Shown: positions 10,043-18,979 of the stretch, piece by piece | Position numbering within the stretch: position 1 is the first letter of the stretch | Layout of the letters: every line of letters starts with the position of its first letter | Origin: Nemertoderma westbladi | Lineage: Eukaryota; Xenacoelomorpha; Nemertodermatida; Nemertodermatidae | NCBI GenBank assembly: GCA_032718475.1 | Contig: JAUCBJ010001618.1 | Coordinates: 1 to 23,140, forward strand | Direction of reading: 5' to 3' | DNA length: 23,140 nucleotides | Translations under genes and position numbers: made by a program | The notes under the pieces: generated by a model | What the model was told of the DNA's origin: nothing | Seen by the model: the letters and a program-made list of their open reading frames with translations, nothing else | Database searches by the model: none

Positions 10043-10237
10043 ATGTCAATCTCAGTTGTGTTCTTGTTGTTAGCTGGGTTGTGTTGTTGTCAATGTTATT
10101 ACTCATCTTCAACAACCATATTCAACGCCTGTGGAAGGGGTTACTACGCACAAGGAGTACGTCGGACAGGATATATACAGAGTCAACTCTACCCAGGCTC
10201 TTATCCTTCTTACAAACTCTGTCAATGGGTAATCAAG
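10043..10237 (+). CDS. first coding exon of a secreted CUB-domain protein (copy B)
   Basis: The 65-codon exon begins at the ATG at 10043; the upstream TTG in the same frame is not a plausible start. Residues 1-18 form a signal peptide ending in Gly-Leu-Cys-Cys-Cys-Gln-Cys. The CUB start follows: N-A-C-G at 28-31, I-Q-S-Q-L-Y-P at 45-51, S-Y-P-S-Y at 53-57 and C-Q-W at 60-62. Cys30 and Cys60 correspond to Cys31 and Cys61 of copy A, and about 41 of 65 residues are shared. Coding stops at AAG|GTCTGT, phase 0 like copy A, but this donor is weaker than the GTAAGT of copy A. The next CUB exon in compatible phase is at 21901, about 11.7 kb downstream. A secreted extracellular binding protein is expected. 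Confidence 0.8.
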
Positions 10238-10429
10238 GTCTGTGGCTTTGGGGTGGTGGATTAATACGTAATATCTTGGCAATGATCCATTTAGTTCAGT
10301 GGTGACATTCCTGTGATTTTCCAATCAAGAGGATCCATGTTAGATCCCAGAGCTCTCTCTATGTGGTCTTTTAAATGCTACAGCCTTTCTCAAACCAAGC
10401 TGTCATATATGTAAGCTTAAGAGGAGCAC

Positions 10430-10558
10430 CAGAGGAGCGGCGAGCAGCCGCGTCCATTTCTGGTGTATCATCACCCATAGAAAATAATGTGTTCTATTTT
10501 TAAAAAGTGACCACTTGCCGCGGCCGCTCGCCGCTGCCGCTGCCGCTGGCCGCTCCTG
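10430..10558. mobile_element. GC-rich MITE, possibly hAT type
   Basis: The ends are inverted: CAGAGGAGCGGC at the left and, read from the right, CACAGGAGCGGC. More GCGGC/GCCGC repeats lie just inside each end. The element is about 129 bp with a short AT-rich centre. The CAG-type termini resemble hAT transposons. The flanking 8-mers AGGAGCAC and TGGAGTAT agree at only 5 of 8 positions, so the target duplication is doubtful. Confidence 0.5.
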
Positions 10559-10621
10559 TGGAGTATCATGGCTTTAAAAAGGTTACCGTTACTCTGGGGT
10601 TTCACTGATAATAACTATTTA

Positions 10622-10727
10622 AGTGGTGGCAAAAAAAAGTAGGCTTTTTTTGTCGAGCGATAATATTTGGTGAGCGTAGCGAGACAAATAAGAAAACAAG
10701 ACAAAAAAGTTACTTTTTTCCACCACT
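10622..10727. mobile_element. TA-flanked MITE with AGTGGTGG termini
   Basis: An inverted repeat of about 30 bp begins AGTGGTGG at 10622 and ends CCACCACT at 10727, with A/T tracts around GTA(G/A)(G/C) and a final TTTTTTGTC inside. TA occurs immediately outside both ends (10620-10621 and 10728-10729), as expected for a Tc1/mariner-type target duplication. The loop carries no gene. Confidence 0.65.
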
Positions 10728-10730
10728 TAC

Positions 10731-10800
10731 GTCGTTTTATTTGTTGTAAGTCTTCTCTCACTATTTCAGCATAAATATCGTCCATCGAAGCTTCTTCCAT
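10731..10800 (-). CDS. possible short first exon on the minus strand
   Basis: Read on the minus strand, an ATG at 10800 opens an acidic then basic peptide (M-E-E-A-S-M-D-D-I-Y-A-E-I-V, then I-K-R). It reaches CGAC|GTAAGTGG, a good donor match formed where the TA-flanked MITE begins. If read through, the frame continues into the MITE and stops at 10615. The start resembles the N-terminus of Harbinger-derived nuclease-like proteins only in a general way. No downstream exon was found, so this is a weak call. Confidence 0.22.
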
Positions 10801-11336
10801 AGTGAAATACGGGCAATACTATACAGTACCTTGGGTACCCATAGTTTGACCAATTTTTTCATATAAAAGGCTTTTATCATGAGGTTTTCTCTCTAGAAAA
10901 ATATTTGACCTTCTGAGACAGTAGTAGTAAGGTATTTTTTCCAAAAAATGTTCTAGAAAAAATGTGTTCTAGAACAGAAATATTTATTAAAATTGATAAC
11001 TAACTCTTGTTCTATAACATTTATAAAAATGTAGAAAAAACTAGCTAGTATATAAAATATGGAAACAGTTGCGCCCGTGCCAACATTTTCGTTGTTTTTT
11101 TTTCAACAAATTATCATGCTTTTTTGTCAGTTTTTTTTCCTTGATCAATGTCCTAGAACGTATATTGAGTCTTCTAGAACTTTGAAAAAAGAAACATTTT
11201 AATTATTAATTTTCGAGAAAATAATTTTCTTTTAATAAGAAAATTATTTAAAAAAAATTGTAAAATTTTATTATTTTTTATGCTATTTTGCCTGTTTTTA
11301 TTCTAAAAAAGTGTTAAAAAAAACAAAAAATATAAT

Positions 11337-11657
11337 TTTATTCTTAAATTGTTACTTTTTCGCTCAAATTTAGACCAAAATCGGGAGAAAAAGTTGCAAC
11401 TTTTTTCCCTAGGGAAAAAATGTAACCCATAGGATTGCATTGATTTTACTTTTTTTCCCGGCGAAAAACTAAATTAATATATTTTTGGTGGAATTTCCTA
11501 AATTTTATTTTATGTGTTCAAAGAACATTGACATAGAAAAGGTTTTAAAAGGTTTAGAAAAGGTTTCACGTAATTTTAGCAAAATCCATCCTACTCACTC
11601 AAAAGTTATGGCAAATTTAGTGTCTGCGTGGCTTGCACCTAAACGGAACTCAATATT
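11337..11657. repeat. direct repeat, copy 1 (palindrome-bearing)
   Basis: This segment is repeated in the same orientation at 12151-12460. Shared landmarks, in order, are TTTATTCTTAAATTGTTA, AAAATCGGGAGAAAAAGTT, CATTGATTTTA or CATTGATTTAT, CCCGGCGAAAAA, TTTTTGGTGGAATTTC, the GTAGAAAAGG/ATAGAAAAGG region, ACTCAAAAGTTAT and TTTAGTGTCTGC. It contains a perfect 20-bp palindrome at 11401-11420 whose halves are TTTTTTCCCT and AGGGAAAAAA. It is probably a non-autonomous transposon of unknown class. Confidence 0.75.
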
Positions 11658-12150
11658 ATTGAACATTGATATTAATATTATCAATATTATTGAATTTTTA
11701 CATTCAATTAAAAATTTTATTAAACGATATCGGTTATTGTAAACTTGGCATAGCGATATTATGGATACCCCCCCCCCCCTCCTTGTTATAATGTGCGTGT
11801 CGTCATTCATTATTCATGGGGCCCCAATCCTAATATTAGGCCTATTACCGGTAATATTGCCAAAACAAATTTTTAAACACGAATTTTGATAATTTGTACA
11901 TCGTGAAAAACATTTTTTTTGTATTTAACATTCCTAGTATCTTCTACTCGTTTCGCTCTTGGAATATACCCGGATGCGTGGGATATGTTGATGATGTAAA
12001 AATACAACGTTTTGTTATAGACGAAGGGTTTGCCACGAACTTCGACATCCCATACCGTTTTATTTTTTTATATTTTCCTTCAACTCACCATCCGTATTTT
12101 TTTTCCCTCCCTTCCACCCTTCATTCGACAAACTACTGTACATACAAGTT

Positions 12151-12460
12151 TTTATTCTTAAATTGTTATTTTTCGCTCGAATATACCCCAAAATCGGGAG
12201 AAAAAGTTTCACTTTTTGTCCTTAAGGAAAAAGTAACCTATAGTATTACATTGATTTATTTTACTTTTTACCCCGGCGAAAAAAGGTATAGTAAAATATT
12301 TTTGGTGGAATTTCTTGAATTTTATTACGATGTGTTGAAAGAGCATCGACGTAGAAAAGGTTTGCACGTAATTTGAGAAAAATCCATTAACACACTCAAA
12401 AGTTATTGCAACTTTAGTGTCTGCAAGGCACTCCAAAACTGAACTCTATATCCAATATTG
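12151..12460. repeat. direct repeat, copy 2 (palindrome-bearing)
   Basis: This is the second copy of the element at 11337-11657, diverged by many substitutions and small indels. The palindromic core is retained with a different centre (TCCTTAAGGA instead of CCCTAGGG). The 160-residue open frame at 11894-12376 runs into it and is not supported as a gene. The sequence between the copies (11658-12150) includes a C12 tract at 11768-11779 and nothing recognisable as coding. Confidence 0.75.
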
Positions 12461-12752
12461 GTTTAGGTTGTTAAGCGGCTCTCTAGTTAGGTAATAAATA
12501 TTCGAGAACACTAAATTATTTAACATTGAATAAGGCAGCATCAGGAGTTGAAGAGTACAATAATTTGAATCGCAGTAACTATGGAAGCAATATAGTAAAA
12601 TACTACACAGTTCAATTTATTTTGTAACACTATATCGCTGTACGTTTTATTATAGAATTAAGCAACAAAAAAGTACCAATTTAAGAATAAAATTACATAC
12701 AGTACATGGGAAATAACCTAGGACATTTTTTTTCAATATTCTCTCGACTGTG

Positions 12753-12782
12753 TTGACATAAAAAGTGTTCTTTTTATGTCAA
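12753..12782. repeat. perfect 13-bp hairpin
   Basis: TTGACATAAAAAG (12753-12765) and CTTTTTATGTCAA (12770-12782) are perfect inverted repeats around the 4-base loop TGTT. It lies in AT-rich intronic sequence. The stem is too short for an animal microRNA precursor. Confidence 0.85.
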
Positions 12783-14289
12783 ACTTTTTAACGACTTTGA
12801 CTAAAAAAGTTACTTACAACAAATAAAATATCTATCCGTACCATTATGACAAATTAAATGTTTTCAAAAATAGGTATTTAAAAAAAAAACAAGCTACTAT
12901 AAATCATACCGTTCAATTTCACATATATCACATGGGCTGCAAAATGCTGAAATGACTTCAGAAATTACAGGTTTCCAAATGATTTCAGATATCCCGCCAC
13001 CAAATAACTAATTATAGATTTTAAGACAATAAAACTCATTCATTTGGTCTCCATTTTCAAAGTTACTCCACATCTCCACATATCTTTTTCATGTAAAACC
13101 TGCTAATGATTATTTTGGGTCTAATATTATTTAATTTCATTCACACCAAGTTATATTACTAGGAATTTAGTTTCTATTAAACAATAATGCATAGTGACCA
13201 ACCGGTTTTTATATTTTTTGTTGGCTATGTGTGACTGTTGTGTTCAAGTAGTGTACCTACTGTACTTGCTAGCCACTGCTCAGAAGGCAGGGAAAACATG
13301 AAAAAAAAATACCACGGCAGAGTTTTGGGTGTCTGCCTAATGTGTCCAAACCAGAAGGTAGCCATCCCACCAAGTTTGAACAGACTGGCTAGCTTTAAAA
13401 AGTGGGATTGCGGAGAAAAGTAATTGCAATGTCAATAGTTTTATAAGATAGTCGTTCCGCTCTGAACATCTGTACAAACCACTTCTGATATTTTTGGGAT
13501 TTAATGTGATTTGTATGGATGGATAGATTTGGATGAATAGATACAGTCAAGACTACATAAGCGCCGCATAACTGTCAGTTCTCGATCTGATCAGTCAGGG
13601 AGCAGATGGGATTACCATCTATGTCGCATATGATAGGTCATACAGCAGCATACTATCATTACTTCAGCAAATAAATCGTGTAGGGGCCTATAACTATAGA
13701 TTAATTTGCTTCGGGTATTATATCTATATATTCCGTTCTCTAACAAACAATAATTAGAGTATATTTAGAAATATAGTATAATAATTAATGACCACATATT
13801 TCAATATCGGAATATGTCGAGAAAGTTACTAAAAAAGCTATTTCACTTTCCAAGTAATACATAATTTTGTTCTTAATTGTATTTCATCGTTAAGCAATTG
13901 ATGTTCATCTCCTCTGATTTGCGGTCAGGCTGTTTTAATCACGATTGGCGAATACAAATGGAAATTGGTAAATTTTGAGATACGAAACATACGAAACAAC
14001 GAGATGCTCGCTTCAGGAATAATTATATAATATTCAATATAAATGATGATTGCAGTGGGACGAAGACGGCCCCATTTCAGTTGGACTTCTATTCCTCTAG
14101 AATCTCATACAGTCCTTCTGATGTAGTTTCAGCGGTTTGATTGATTGATTGATTTTTTTTACACTGGTGGTAGAGCTGGCTAAAAACGTACTGCACCGAA
14201 CATAATTACTAACTGTAAGGGGACATGTCGTAAAATGTTAAGTAAATTACATAATAGTTATTTGAATGTGTAAATCGATTATAAAAAAA
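12783..14289. other. AT-rich stretch without recognised genes
   Basis: I see no inverted-repeat boundaries, RT fragments or CUB-like exons. A 61-residue frame at 13238-13423 contains two Cys-rich words but no known motif. (TTGA)4 with a following T8 run occurs at 14137-14160. Confidence 0.5.
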
Positions 14290-15120
14290 TTGTGAGTTAA
14301 AACCAAGTGTAAGGATAGCCTCATGAGGTATTAAACCTCGTTTCCATGAGGGTCCTATAAATAAAAATAGTGGATAATATTAATGTTAAAGTTAAGAGAG
14401 GGGCTCAGCCTCGAATAGGTGTTTTCAGATATCGGTTTCTGCCACGTTTGTTAATATGTGTTTTTTTAGTTGGTGTTTGAAGGCATCAAGGGAGGGCGCA
14501 TTCACTATGGTCTGGGGTAGGCGATTCCAATGGAGTGGTCCCTTGTAGCTGAATGCGTGCTGCCCGTAGATAGTAGACCTCTGTGGAATGATTTGTTGTT
14601 GGTTGTGAGAGCGTGCGCTGCGTCTCCCAGGGGCCGGTGTAATCATGTCGGAGAGGTATTCTGGCGCCGTACCATGTGCGATCCTGTACATGTGCGCCAG
14701 CGTGACAGCCTCGACACGCTGGGGTAATGGTAGCCAGTTGATTGCCTTGTAGTGAAGGATGCCAATGTTCCGGTTCCCAGTAGATGCTGTATTTCCGACG
14801 AGGATTGCGATGATATCAATGATAATCCTCGCTGAAGAAGGTTCCTGTGTCTGCGTGGCGAGTCTCCTACTGAGGTCACAGAGAAACTCTGCTGTTCTGG
14901 TACCGGGTCGACCGAATGTCTCGAATGCGACTGCGTTAAATTGGTATCCCTGGTCAATCACCTCCTGATATTTGGCGATTTTATGCGCTTGCTGCTGCTC
15001 TGCTACTAACTCGCCCGCCAGTTGGGGAGGAGGATTCCCGGAGAGAATCGAGGCTCCTCTGGTGGATTGGCATCGTCCAGGAACTCTGCTTCCCGTTGGT
15101 TGGTGGGGCGGTATCTGGGG
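14290..15120 (-). mobile_element. 3' remnant of a second, different LINE
   Basis: On the minus strand an open frame ends at 14425. It is followed by a 3' untranslated segment containing complementary words (CCTCATG, GAAACGAGG, CCTCATGAGG on the minus strand) of the kind found at CR1/L2-like LINE 3' ends. The coding part is described separately. The element is strongly 5'-truncated or broken upstream of about 15120, where the frame meets a stop and a different frame (14981-15268) continues. This family is distinct from the LINE at 4520. Confidence 0.7.
14425..15120 (-). pseudogene. LINE polyprotein C-terminus, apparently composite
   Basis: The frame is open upstream of the ATG at 14961, to a stop near 15142. 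The first part reads K-I-A-K-Y-Q-E-V, then Y-Q-F-N-A-V-A-F-E-T-F-G and an L-S-R-R-L stretch, a pattern I associate with the end of other retroelement polyproteins. From about residue 70 of the 178-residue ATG frame it changes to the common LINE tail: W-L-P-L-P-Q-R, H-G-T-A-P-E-Y-L, A-F-S-Y, W-N-R-L-P and A-P-S-L-D-A-F-K. That tail follows the RT in CR1/L2-type proteins. RT motifs themselves are absent. The assignment of the second half is firm; the first half is less certain. Confidence 0.7.
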
Positions 15121-15392
15121 CGATGGAGGAGTCCCAGAGACTCAGGGCCTTGAGCGAGATCGGATCGCTACAGTGAGGGAGGTCTCCTGGAGTGGTGGTG
15201 GTGGTGGTGTCTGTAAGGGTAGTGGGGGAAATCTCTGGGTTGTAGTGGAGGGTGGAAAAGGTATGCAAGCAGCCGCTGTAGCCACATTACCATCGTCGAG
15301 GTACCATATATTAAATTATGTTATTTCACTAATTATATTATAATTACAGCAGCTACAGTATATTTAAACATAGGGAAATGTTGGCCCTACAT

Positions 15393-15472
15393 ATTATGCA
15401 TATATGCATACATATGCATATTTGCAAAGTTACGTATATATGCATATGCATATATGCAAAGTTACGTATAGC
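15393..15472. repeat. ATGCATAT cluster with a duplicated TGCAAAGTTACGTATA word
   Basis: Overlapping ATGCATAT words cover about 80 bp, including ATGCATATGCAT at 15440-15451. The word TGCAAAGTTACGTATA occurs twice (about 15423 and 15455), so part of the region is a tandem duplication. It resembles POU-factor sites but may be simple low-complexity DNA. Confidence 0.6.
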
Positions 15473-15633
15473 GCTGGTTCAACCCACGGTGGCGCGCTTT
15501 CTCATTTTATCCATTTTCTGAACAAAACCATTACATTACTATAGGATATGCTAAAACAATTAATGTAATGGTAAGCATTCCAGAACATCTAATATATACA
15601 CCATGTCCCAGATAGTGTCGTAATTCAGTGACA

Positions 15634-15650
15634 CCCCCCCCCCCCCCCCC
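15634..15650 (+). repeat. C17 homopolymer
   Basis: Seventeen C residues lie 82 bases upstream of the nested transposon pair. It is of the same kind as the tracts at 4495, 8933 and 11768. Confidence 0.9.
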
Positions 15651-15834
15651 TAATTTTTTTACAAATCGTAATGAGATTGCATGAAATCAACTCCAACATT
15701 ATTTAATTAGCATAACCTATGTATATTGTTAAAGACCTGTTTACACGTGGAAAATTCTAGAGCAACTTTCTCGGCAACTAGCAACTTTTTTTGGAGCAAC
15801 TTAATTTAATCGCTGTTTACACGTGGCAACTTTA

Positions 15835-16018
15835 TGTTGATCAGTATAATACACATTTATAAATCTATAAATATTCTCGCTGTACTGCTATAATAATACA
15901 AGGCCGCCATATAATTATATATGAAATACAGCAATACACTCAGGCCTATACCGGTACACCAAACAACACAGTACTATCCCATCACCCGGCGAGTCTCTAT
16001 CTCAGTGCCTATCTAACA
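15835..16018 (-). repeat. copia 3' LTR
   Basis: This 184-bp direct repeat is the same, base for base as far as I can see, as 18796-18979. On the plus strand it begins TGTTGATCAG and ends ATCTAACA. It includes TAGCAG-like and TACCGGTA-type words but no promoter I can assign. Confidence 0.95.
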
Positions 16019-16022
16019 GATT

Positions 16023-16035
16023 CACCCTCTTTCTT
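16023..16035 (-). promoter_or_regulatory. copia polypurine tract
   Basis: On the element strand, AAGAAAGAGGGTG lies four bases before the 3' LTR. Polypurine tracts prime plus-strand DNA synthesis and usually touch the LTR; the short AATC gap is slightly unusual. Confidence 0.6.
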
Positions 16036-16068
16036 AAGAATGAAATGGTATAAACTAAGTGGTTATAG

Positions 16069-17385
16069 TTAAGAAAGCGGTAATGCTTCGATTATGCCCA
16101 TGTTAATAATGTCCATCAGTTTCCGAGAACATGCCCCACGTTTGGTTAGTGAATCAGCCAACTGTTCACCTGATCTAACATACTCAACACGATCGAGTTC
16201 TTTGTTCTCTAGCGATTCCTTTATTGATGCGATATCAATTCGCAAGCGTTTTTCGTTCACTGCAATTGTTGAATGAATAGATGTGTGGAGATTGCGGCTA
16301 TCAGTGTAAGCAATGACAGGTACCTTTATCTTCAGAATATCAAAGATAAGAGCCGCAATGAAATGAACCTCTTCTAAGCCATCAACCAAAGCGAGACCCT
16401 CAGCTGCAAGAGTACTCTTCACAACTCTCCTGATTTTCTTCGACCCCCAAGCCAGTGTGGAACACTTGTTATTTTCTCCAACTAGGAAAACAACAAAACC
16501 CTCAGCACTGGATACTCCATCCGGTAAATTTCCGTGAGATGCATCACTATACAACACCAACCTGAAGGTTGCAGGATCCCCAAGTGCTGGAAATTTTATA
16601 GCAACGTTATCGTTCTTCAGTTTTTTAATCATTTTATTTGCCTTACATAGATGATTGCCATCGGCGTGATTTGCAGCCATGCTAAGTTCTAGAACATCGA
16701 ATGACAAATCTGGCCTGGTTTGATTAGCAGCCCAACTAATCTGTCCGACAGTTGATTTTAATAGTGAAATTGACTTTGGACTGAGGAAAGAGTTATACCC
16801 ACTAGTCGGAATAACAAGCAGCTGCAAACTGTCGATATATTCACATTGATCAATCGTTATTATCGTTGGTTTCTGTTTTAAGTTAAGACCAACGTATTTC
16901 ACATTTCCACCTGCGAACTTCCCAGCAATAAATGTATTGGTCATTGGTGTGATTACTCCATCATCAAACTTCTTCGCACCAGCATATAAAAAATCATCCA
17001 CATGTAGTAGGAACATACCACTAAGAATCCCCTGATTGTACCACATAAACAAAGCATTGTCGTACTTACATATCGTGCAACCTAAACGTTCTAGTTCATA
17101 TTTGACACTAAAATACCAATTTCTAGCAGCATCATTTAAACCATAGACCACTTTCTTCAACTTCCATATAATACCTTCCTTGATTAAATCTACTGGCGGC
17201 CTCAAAAATATATCCCGAGTGATCCTTTTACCCTGTAGGAAAGCTGATCGAATGTCGATAGATTTAACACTCCAATCAAACGTGGCACAAAATGTCAAAA
17301 ATATTCGCATTGTACTTTTATTTACTGTAGGAGAATCGGATTGTATCCCACTATGTTCGTCAAACCCTCTGGCTACCAGACGAGC
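16069..17385 (-). pseudogene. copia reverse transcriptase and RNase H
   Basis: This frame holds most of the copia RT and the RNase H. Its N-terminal side is joined by a frameshift near 17376-17385 to the upstream frame; in this frame the sequence L-V-A-R-G-F-D-E precedes the apparent start at 17310. From that Met, I-D-I-R-S-A-F-L-Q-G at 18-27 and L-L-H-V-D-D at 101-106 are the RT active-site blocks. Y-G-L-N-D-A-A-R follows the usual copia pattern. RNase H follows with Y-S-D-A-S-H-G, T-L-A-A-E, Y-T-D-S-R and D-S-L-T-K-R. The catalytic residues appear intact. Apart from the frameshift it would be a normal-looking copia enzyme ending shortly before the polypurine tract. Confidence 0.93.
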
Positions 17386-18161
17386 TTCACCTTCTTTTCT
17401 TCATTTTGAACTTTCTCAGTGACAACCCATGTAGTGGAAATAGTCGATTGTCCCTTATCCCAAACTTCCTCAAAGACATCAAAATCTATCCAATTTTTGA
17501 ATTCTTTCTCCTTTGCCAATACAACCTCCTTTTCATTGTGTCGATTTTTTGGTATCATAACAATGCCCACTGTCTCCTCATGAATGTTTTCAACATCAGA
17601 TGGGTCGTTTGTAATATTCTGCCATTCTTTTATGGCAGATAAATCAATAGAAAACGGATCATCGTCATTGGCTGACTTGACATTAAACCATGATCCATAT
17701 TTGCCAGATTTTTTACCAGCCCTGCCAGTGACAGTGCCTGTATCCCATGGAGATGAATCGGTGAGTCTATATTTAATAACTTCACCTTTCTTAGGAAGCG
17801 TGGATGATTTTATGTCTTTTTCCCGTGCATCAGTTATTGGCCTGTTCATATCTTGTATTCCATTGTCGACACCAAGATCCTTTAAATGATCTTCTTGAAT
17901 AATATCGTCCATTGGTGTGGTCATATGATCTTCATCATCCTCTGCAGTGCCATCGTTGGTAATACCATGGCCTACATTGAGGTAATCCTCTTTATTAGAT
18001 TCGATAAATTCCTTTCCCACTTTTATTATTCTGTTCAGTGAAACTCTGACATACACACTCCCATGTCTAACAAATATTACTTTTCCATCCTGGCCAATCA
18101 CAACACCTGGCCCATGCCATCTATTACCATCGTCCCATTTGTAATATACTTTTTCACCTGT
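17373..18161 (-). pseudogene. copia integrase C-terminus and RT N-terminus
   Basis: Directly after the Gag stop the same frame continues with K-V-Y-Y-K-W-D-D-G-N-R-W-H-G-P-G and F-V-R-H-G-S-V-Y-V-R-V, the C-terminal module of copia integrases. A charged linker follows, then the start of the RT (W-I-D-F-D-V-F-E-E-V, T-T-W-V-V-T-E-K-V), where the frame shifts. The integrase zinc-binding and D,D-35-E core are missing. Because the frame matches Gag, the deletion has kept register, and a single TAA separates the two. Confidence 0.88.
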
Positions 18162-18737
18162 TTAAAAATTCTCATTAGCTGCCCGTATTTTATGACGTAA
18201 GGCACGTCTAACCCGCTCTGATGCTTTCGTTTGTGTAAATAGTGAATCCTTCTCATTGTAGTTGACCGCTGTAAGCACTAATTGTCTTTCCTTGTGATCC
18301 AACTTCGCAGCATCAAGCAACCTGAACGCAAGAACTGGTTGCGGCAATTCCATACCGCAAAATTTACTTTTATTGTATAATTTTTCGAATTCAATAATGA
18401 ACGTATCCATTGTTTGTTCACTGCCTTTCTTGTATCTATCAAACTGAGTATACTTTTCATATACCTCCGACAGTTCGTCTTTTTTAAACAAGCCATCCAG
18501 AAACGTTATCAACCGATTTACCCCTTCATTCGCTTTCAGTTCATCTAAAGTAATTTCGCTAAACACTTTATCCCGAACCCCCGAGGGATCTTCTTCCGGT
18601 AACGCTAGAGCAATTGCAACGCCTCGTTTTTCTTTCACTAGATCAGTAACCTCACACCATGCATTGACTTCCTGTACGTAACGCTCATATGGTTTACTTA
18701 CGCTATTGAATTTCGGTGGATTTTTGTATGTTGACAT
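18162..18737 (-). CDS. copia Gag N-terminal part, 191 codons
   Basis: The ATG at 18737 is the first after the 5' LTR and primer site. The protein has the alpha-helical character of Ty1/copia Gag: W-C-E-V near the start, then F-L-D-G-L-F-K-K-D and Y-K-K-G-S-E-Q-T-M-D-T-F-I-I-E-F. It would form the particle shell that carries the RNA. It ends at TAA (18162-18164) right at the deletion junction, before any CCHC zinc knuckle, so it is truncated. Gag alone could still be made from this copy. Confidence 0.85.
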   Translation of the reverse strand: MSTYKNPPKFNSVSKPYERYVQEVNAWCEVTDLVKEKRGVAIALALPEEDPSGVRDKVFSEITLDELKANEGVNRLITFLDGLFKKDELSEVYEKYTQFDRYKKGSEQTMDTFIIEFEKLYNKSKFCGMELPQPVLAFRLLDAAKLDHKERQLVLTAVNYNEKDSLFTQTKASERVRRALRHKIRAANENF

Positions 18738-18784
18738 CGCTACTTTTAAATTTTCACTTATTCCGCCGAAAGTTTAAGTTTACG

Positions 18785-18795
18785 CTCTGCTACCA
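18785..18795 (-). promoter_or_regulatory. copia primer-binding site (initiator tRNA-Met)
   Basis: On the element strand TGGTAGCAGAG immediately follows the 5' LTR. It is complementary to the last 11 bases, including CCA, of animal initiator tRNA-Met (CUCUGCUACCA). This fixes both the element orientation and the inner LTR border. It is not a tRNA gene. Confidence 0.9.
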
Positions 18796-18979
18796 TGTTG
18801 ATCAGTATAATACACATTTATAAATCTATAAATATTCTCGCTGTACTGCTATAATAATACAAGGCCGCCATATAATTATATATGAAATACAGCAATACAC
18901 TCAGGCCTATACCGGTACACCAAACAACACAGTACTATCCCATCACCCGGCGAGTCTCTATCTCAGTGCCTATCTAACA
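18796..18979 (-). repeat. copia 5' LTR
   Basis: This 184-bp repeat appears identical to 15835-16018. It is bounded outside by CTTTA (18980-18984), which matches the CTTTA at 15830-15834, and inside by the primer site. Confidence 0.95.

Larger units (their letters stand above)
15835..18979 (-). mobile_element. Ty1/copia LTR retrotransposon, internally deleted
   Basis: Both ends carry a 184-bp LTR with TG..CA borders, flanked by the 5-bp duplication CTTTA (15830-15834 and 18980-18984). Transcription runs on the minus strand, so the 5' LTR is at 18796-18979. In order it has a primer site, Gag, the integrase C-terminus, RT and RNase H, a polypurine tract and the 3' LTR. At 3145 bp it is well short of a full copia element. 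The zinc knuckle, protease and integrase core are absent. The LTRs appear identical by eye, indicating a very recent insertion. Confidence 0.95.

Noticed and set aside
11894-12376. 160-residue plus-strand open frame
   Set aside because: It is rich in Phe/Tyr/Lys from AT-rich DNA and runs into the repeat at 12151; no family motif and no splice or promoter support.
13238-13423. 61-residue Cys-containing frame as a zinc-finger exon
   Set aside because: Cys/His spacing fits no finger that I know, and there are no convincing splice sites at its ends.
14643-14957. 104-residue minus-strand frame overlapping the LINE tail
   Set aside because: It is an alternative frame of the LINE C-terminus; only the 14425-14961 frame shows the conserved tail motifs.
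14972-15343. 123-residue Gly/Trp-rich plus-strand open frame
   Set aside because: It is opposite the LINE remnant on the minus strand; its composition reflects the antisense of Pro-rich coding sequence.
16069-18737. copia pol as a domesticated host gene
   Set aside because: It sits between identical LTRs with a target duplication, a primer site and a polypurine tract, and is frameshifted, so it is simply a recent defective insertion.
18785-18795. CTCTGCTACCA as the end of a tRNA gene
   Set aside because: There is no cloverleaf upstream, animal tRNA genes do not encode CCA, and its position against the LTR identifies it as a primer-binding site.
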